Below, one piece after another: positions 60,129 to 64,000 of a stretch of 64,000 nucleotides of DNA (position 1 is the first letter of the stretch; each line of letters starts with the position of its first letter). Source of the stretch: Acidobacteriota bacterium (GTDB lineage Bacteria > Acidobacteriota > Terriglobia > Bryobacterales > Bryobacteraceae). The stretch spans positions 112,631 to 176,630 of the forward strand of contig JAPKZB010000005.1 of assembly GCA_026393985.1 (NCBI GenBank), in the 5' to 3' direction. Position numbers and translations under genes: made by a program. The notes below the pieces were generated by a model, which was not told the DNA's origin, searched no databases, and worked only from the letters and a program-made list of their open reading frames with translations.

Positions 60129-61342
60129 GCCTCCATCGCGGGCGGTTCGGCTTCCCAGGGGCCGAAGGGATCCGCATAGTGGGCCCAAGCTTCGGGACCT
60201 TCGGCCAGTTCGCGGTCGGTGAGCAGGCAGGCGTTCAGGCACGCCTCAATGGCCGCCTGGTCCATGCCGGCGCCGATAAACACGACCTCCTGCATGCGGT
60301 CACCGAACTCGGGGTGCCAATCCTTGGCGAGCGCGTCGAGGGTGGCGGCGTCCTCCGGCCACTCCTCGCGCGGGCTGGCGGCGTACCAGCGGTGGACCGG
60401 CTCGACGCCGACGCAGTTCCCGGCCTGGGCATAGTGTCCGATGATGTCGTGCTTCGAGGCGATCCACATCATGCCCTTGGCCCGCAGCACGTTCTCCCAG
60501 CCCTCGTCGAGCGCCTCGTTGAGGCGGGCGGGATGGAAGGGGCGGCGGGCGCGGTAGACGAAGCTGGTGATGCCGTACTCCTCGGTCTCCGGGGTGTGGA
60601 AGCCCTGCAACTCCTTCATCCAGCCGGCGGCTTCGGCGGCCTTCTCTTCGTCAAAGAGGCCGGTGGCGAGGATCTGCGCGGGGGCGATGCGGGCGCGTTC
60701 GGCCGTGAGGATTCGGGCTTCGGGGTTCAAGCGCCGGAGGATGGCCTGTAGCTGTTCGACGGCGAGCGGCTCCATGCGGTCGATTTTGTTGATGATGAGG
60801 ACGTTGGCGAATTCGATCTGGTCGATCAGCAGGTCGGCGATGTTGCGTTCGTCCTCTTCGCTGAGCTCGAGTTGGCGGTCGGCGAGGGCTTCGATGGACA
60901 GATAGTCGTCGAGGAACTTTTCACCGTCGACAACGGTGACCATGGTGTCGAGGCGGGCCACATCGGCGAGTGACTGCCCCTGCTCGTCGATGAAGCTGAA
61001 GGTGGCGGCGACGGGCATGGGCTCGGAGATGCCGGTGGACTCGATCAGCAGATAGTCAAACCGGCCCTGGGCGGCCAGTTGGCGAACCTCTTTGAGCAGG
61101 TCCTCGCGGAGGGTGCAGCAGATGCAGCCGTTGGACATTTCGACGAGTTGCTCGTCGACGCGGCTGAGGGTGGCGCCCTGGGCGACCAGACGGGCATCGA
61201 CGTTCACCTCACTCATGTCGTTGACGATGACGGCGACGCGCAAGCCTTCGCGATTGTTCAGAACGTGATTCAGCAGCGTGGTTTTGCCGGCGCCGAGGAA
61301 TCCGGAAAGGACGGTGACGGGGAGTTTCGACAGTGCGCTCAT
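60125..61342 (-). CDS. CobW/G3E-family GTPase (metal chaperone, ZigA-like)
   Basis: This 405-residue protein has a Walker A motif in [18 protein letters not shown], the metal-binding CxCC in [13 protein letters not shown], an ESTGISEP Walker B segment and the guanine motif [10 protein letters not shown]-terminal CobW_C domain follows ([19 protein letters not shown]). The length of about 400 and the ending point to the ZigA/YeiR-like subgroup that delivers zinc to apo-enzymes under zinc limitation. No Zur box was recognised upstream. It is separated by about 28 bp from the M28 peptidase gene on the same strand. Confidence 0.92.
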   Translation of the reverse strand: MSALSKLPVTVLSGFLGAGKTTLLNHVLNNREGLRVAVIVNDMSEVNVDARLVAQGATLSRVDEQLVEMSNGCICCTLREDLLKEVRQLAAQGRFDYLLIESTGISEPMPVAATFSFIDEQGQSLADVARLDTMVTVVDGEKFLDDYLSIEALADRQLELSEEDERNIADLLIDQIEFANVLIINKIDRMEPLAVEQLQAILRRLNPEARILTAERARIAPAQILATGLFDEEKAAEAAGWMKELQGFHTPETEEYGITSFVYRARRPFHPARLNEALDEGWENVLRAKGMMWIASKHDIIGHYAQAGNCVGVEPVHRWYAASPREEWPEDAATLDALAKDWHPEFGDRMQEVVFIGAGMDQAAIEACLNACLLTDRELAEGPEAWAHYADPFGPWEAEPPAMEA

Positions 61343-61369
61343 TAAAGAGAATGATAGCGCACTATCGAA

Positions 61370-62854
61370 TCAGTCGGTGGCGTGCAACTTCTTGAAAGCT
61401 TCAAGGTAGGGCTGTACCTTGGGATGGGATTCCACCCAGCGGGGGGTGGTGTCACTGTTGGCGATGCGGGTGACGGCCACGGCCGCGGCGCGGACGACGT
61501 GCTCCATGTTGGGGAGGTCGATTTTGTCCCAGTGGTCGGAGGGGCGGTGGTAGTCGGGAAAGATCCAGGCGACGCAAACGGTAATGGCGGGGATGCCGGC
61601 GTCGGCGAGGGCCTGGTTGTCGCTGCGGCCGAAGAAGTCGTCGCTGTTGCGGGGGTGGGTCCAGGTGGTAACGCCGGTGGCGGAGCCGGCGGCGATGAGC
61701 GCCTCGCCGAGGGTGGTGTAGGCGAGTCCGGTGCCGGTGAGTTGGTGGCGGCGGGGGCCTTCGTTGTCGTCGGTGCGGCCCATGTGTTCGAAGTTGAGGT
61801 TGGCGACGGTGTCGCGGAGCGGGTGGACGGGATGAGCGGCGTAGTAGCGGGAGCCGAGCAGGCCCTTCTCTTCGCCGAAGTAGGTCATGAAGAGCAGGGT
61901 GCGTTTGGGCCGCAGTTTGCGGGCGGCGAGGGCTTCGGCGAGGGCGAGGACGGAGGTGACGCCGCTGGCGTCGTCATTGGCGCCGTTATGGATGCGGTCG
62001 CCGTCGCCGCGCGGGGAGACGCCGACGTGGTCGTAGTGAGCGGTGAGGAGAATGGCTTGGTGGCGCAGAGCGGGGTCGCTGCCGGGGAGCCGGGCGATGA
62101 CGTTGCGGAGTTGGAGCGGCTCTTCGCGGGGGCCGCTGATCTGGGCGCTTAAGCGGGCGGTGGTGACGCCTTCGGGCAGGGTGTCGAGGAGTTTGCTGAA
62201 GTCGGCATCGGAGGTGATGACGGTGGGCGGTGGGGGTGGGGTGCTCGAGCCGGCGGGGCGGAGGCGGAAGGGGGCGGGCGGGAAGACGCCGTAAGTGACG
62301 AGCAGGGCGGGCTCGAGTGCCGTCAGCGCCCGGTTTCTGGCGGCGACCGGGGACATACCCTGGGCGACATACAAGAGGACGGCTTTGCCGCGGACCTGGC
62401 CGGCCGGGGGCAGCGGCGAGGTGGGGCTACTGATGGTGACTTTGACGACTTCGAGAGAGTTGAGGTTGACCGGCGAGCTGGTGAGGGCGATGAGTTTGGC
62501 GCCGGTGGACTCCCAGGATTTGCCGTCGGCCGCTTCGATGCGCAGGCGAAAGCCGTCCATGGGTTGGGTGATGCGGACGTAGGGCGCGTTCTGGAAGTAA
62601 GTTCCCTGGTCGCCCGCCGGTTCGAGGCCGAAGCGGCGGAACTGGCTGGCGATGTATTCGGCGGCGAGGTCGAGACCGCGCGAGGGGGTATCGCGGCCTT
62701 CGAGCAGGTCGGAGGCGAGGAAGGAGAGGTGGCCGCGCAGGGTGTTGGCGGTGATCGTTTCCATCAGTTCGCGCTCGGCCGGGGAGGCGGGGCCGGAGGC
62801 GGCCGCCGCTGCTTGAAGAAAGAGAAACAACCCGGCGAGGCGATGAGCGATCAT
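61370..62854 (-). CDS. Secreted M28 family aminopeptidase
   Basis: With ATG 62854 the 494-residue protein has a signal peptide (IAHRLAGLFLFLQAAAAAS). The N-terminal part (TLRGHLSFLASDLLEGRDTPSRGLDLAAEYIASQF) and the PA-like insert are typical of M28 peptidases. Zinc ligands are seen in LLTAHYDHVG (His, Asp), NGANDDASG (Asp), YFGEEKGLLG (catalytic Glu pair) and a C-terminal His in DYHRPSDHWDKI. It releases N-terminal amino acids in the periplasm. The track start at 62872 is a TTG before the likely promoter. It shares a 9-bp divergent gap with the permease gene. Confidence 0.92.
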   Translation of the reverse strand: MIAHRLAGLFLFLQAAAAASGPASPAERELMETITANTLRGHLSFLASDLLEGRDTPSRGLDLAAEYIASQFRRFGLEPAGDQGTYFQNAPYVRITQPMDGFRLRIEAADGKSWESTGAKLIALTSSPVNLNSLEVVKVTISSPTSPLPPAGQVRGKAVLLYVAQGMSPVAARNRALTALEPALLVTYGVFPPAPFRLRPAGSSTPPPPPTVITSDADFSKLLDTLPEGVTTARLSAQISGPREEPLQLRNVIARLPGSDPALRHQAILLTAHYDHVGVSPRGDGDRIHNGANDDASGVTSVLALAEALAARKLRPKRTLLFMTYFGEEKGLLGSRYYAAHPVHPLRDTVANLNFEHMGRTDDNEGPRRHQLTGTGLAYTTLGEALIAAGSATGVTTWTHPRNSDDFFGRSDNQALADAGIPAITVCVAWIFPDYHRPSDHWDKIDLPNMEHVVRAAAVAVTRIANSDTTPRWVESHPKVQPYLEAFKKLHATD

Positions 62855-62863
62855 ACCTAGATT

Positions 62864-64000
62864 GTGTCCCAAACCGACGAACGAAGTCTCTCACGATTTG
62901 GCTACGCCCAGGAGCTGTGGCGGAGCATGGGCGGATTTTCGAATTTTGCCATCTCCTTTTCGATTATTTCGATCCTGACCGGGGCGGTGACGCTGTACGG
63001 CTACGGCTACGAGATGGGCGGGCCGCTCGAGATGACGCTGGGCTGGCCGGTGGCGACGGTGTTCTCGCTGCTGCTGGCGGCGAGCATGGCGGAGTTGTGT
63101 TCGGCATTTCCGACGGCCGGGGCGATGTACCACTGGACGGCGGCGTTGGGCAACCCGGGACTGGCGTGGTTTGTTTCGTGGATGAATATTGTGGGTCTGT
63201 TGGCGATGGTGGCGGGGATCAACTACAGCTGCGCGCAGTTTTTGGGTCCGGTGATCGGGTGGCCTTCCGGGCAGGTATTTGGGTTGTTTCTGCTGTTGAC
63301 GCTGGGGCAGGCGCTCTTTAACCTGCTGCGGGTCCAGTGGGTTTCGTGGATGAACGATGCGAGCGTCGTGGTGCATATTGCCGGGGTGGTGCTGATTCTG
63401 GGTGCGTTGTGGTGGGGAGCGCCGCTGCGGCCGGCCGCCTTTCTGCTTGAGAGGTCGACGGGGACGCCCTATGTGTGGGTTTTTCTGCTGGGGCTGCTGC
63501 AGGCCCATTGGACGTTTACGGGCTTTGACGCTTCGGCGCACATGGCTGAGGAGACGGAGAATCCGCGGACGAAGGCGCCGTGGGGCATGGTGCTGTCGGT
63601 GGGGGTTGCCGGGGTGTTCGGTTATGCGATGTTGCTAATGCTGACGCTGGCGATTCGGCAGAATCCGCCGGTGGCGACCGGGGGCACGCCGGTGGCGATT
63701 GCGATTTTCGCCGGGGCGCTCGGCGAGCGGGCCGGGACAATGATGAGCCTGGGGGTGGCGCTGGCGATGTGGTTCTGCGGGTTGTCGACACTGGTGTCGG
63801 GATCGCGGACGGTGTATTCGTTTGCGCGGGACGGCGGGTTGCCGGGGGCGCGCTTTTTCCGGCGCGTGGATGCGCATGGGGTGCCGCAGGTGGCGGTGCT
63901 GGCGGTGGCGGCGTGTTCGGCGGTGGTGATGGCGTGGGGCGAGGCGGTGCCGGTGGTGACGTCGTTGAGCACGGTGTCGCTCTATTGGGCGTACGTGATT
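62864..64000 (+). CDS. APC-family amino acid permease, 3' end missing
   Basis: This frame is absent from the ORF track because it has no stop before the window end. It starts at GTG 62864 (SQTDERSLSRFGYAQELWRSMGGFSNFAISFS) and stays open for 379 codons. The repeated hydrophobic segments and the GGFSNFAISFSIISILTG and AHMAEETENPRTKAP motifs are those of eukaryote-like amino-acid/choline permeases. About 9 helices are visible; the full protein should have about 12. It takes up amino acids or amines, possibly those released by the divergent M28 peptidase. Confidence 0.9.
   Translation, partial: MSQTDERSLSRFGYAQELWRSMGGFSNFAISFSIISILTGAVTLYGYGYEMGGPLEMTLGWPVATVFSLLLAASMAELCSAFPTAGAMYHWTAALGNPGLAWFVSWMNIVGLLAMVAGINYSCAQFLGPVIGWPSGQVFGLFLLLTLGQALFNLLRVQWVSWMNDASVVVHIAGVVLILGALWWGAPLRPAAFLLERSTGTPYVWVFLLGLLQAHWTFTGFDASAHMAEETENPRTKAPWGMVLSVGVAGVFGYAMLLMLTLAIRQNPPVATGGTPVAIAIFAGALGERAGTMMSLGVALAMWFCGLSTLVSGSRTVYSFARDGGLPGARFFRRVDAHGVPQVAVLAVAACSAVVMAWGEAVPVVTSLSTVSLYWAYVI

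Overview
The window is GC-rich, densely packed bacterial chromosome, most likely from an acidobacterium of the Solibacter/Bryobacter type. This rests on gene families: two secreted proteins with the Solibacter-type C-terminal domain (TIGR03437-like), a DUF1501/DUF1800 pair, a very large plug-less outer-membrane beta-barrel, many Tat-type signal peptides, c-type cytochromes with a planctomycete/verrucomicrobial-style heme domain, and an FAYAA-ending tmRNA tag. No phage, insertion sequence, CRISPR array, rRNA or tRNA gene was seen.

Layout. 1-4.7 kb: a truncated secreted hydrolase, a sugar isomerase-like TIM barrel and a diheme quinoprotein dehydrogenase. 4.7-13.4 kb, minus strand: HAD phosphatase, c-di-GMP enzyme, MFS transporter coupled to a sulfatase, a TIGR03437 protein and a DUF5671-like membrane protein. 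13.4-16.8 kb: tmRNA, a GNAT acetyltransferase, then a minus-strand cell-wall group (lytic transglycosylase, AMIN-amidase, small hypothetical) whose genes overlap by 4 bp. 16.9-25.5 kb, plus strand: mobA, an orphan MlaF-like ATPase, then a tightly overlapping run of KDG kinase, secreted hydrolase paralogue 2, GHMP sugar kinase, Gfo/Idh oxidoreductase and outer-membrane barrel. This run is the best candidate for a little-described carbohydrate system. 25.9-30.9 kb: arylsulfotransferase-like protein, fused alpha/beta E1 dehydrogenase and a decayed rsgA. 30.9-45.5 kb: HEXXH protease, helical protein, diheme cytochrome, DnaE2, oligopeptidase B, an ABC-2 exporter with a DNA-alkylation-repair-like protein, hydrolase paralogue 3 and TrxC. 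45.5-52.6 kb, minus strand: DUF1501/DUF1800 and an iscS-mnmA-acyltransferase operon. 52.6-53.8 kb: gene-poor, decayed DNA with 13-bp tandem repeats. 53.8-64 kb: a SAM/methionine/folate group, Sua5, a repeat-rich GYF protein, a 6S RNA candidate upstream of ymdB, a CobW GTPase, an M28 peptidase and a truncated amino-acid permease.

How genes work together. Many neighbours overlap by 1-17 bp, implying translational coupling. Three full-length paralogues of one secreted hydrolase family, a sulfatase, Tat-exported oxidoreductases and the outer-membrane barrel suggest a life based on complex polysaccharides or other polymers. Several start codons lie 5-7 nt behind good -10 boxes, often of extended TGN form, suggesting short-leader or leaderless mRNAs. 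Most start choices below use Shine-Dalgarno sites, these -10 boxes or gene overlaps. All functional calls come from reading the translations by eye; no database search was run.
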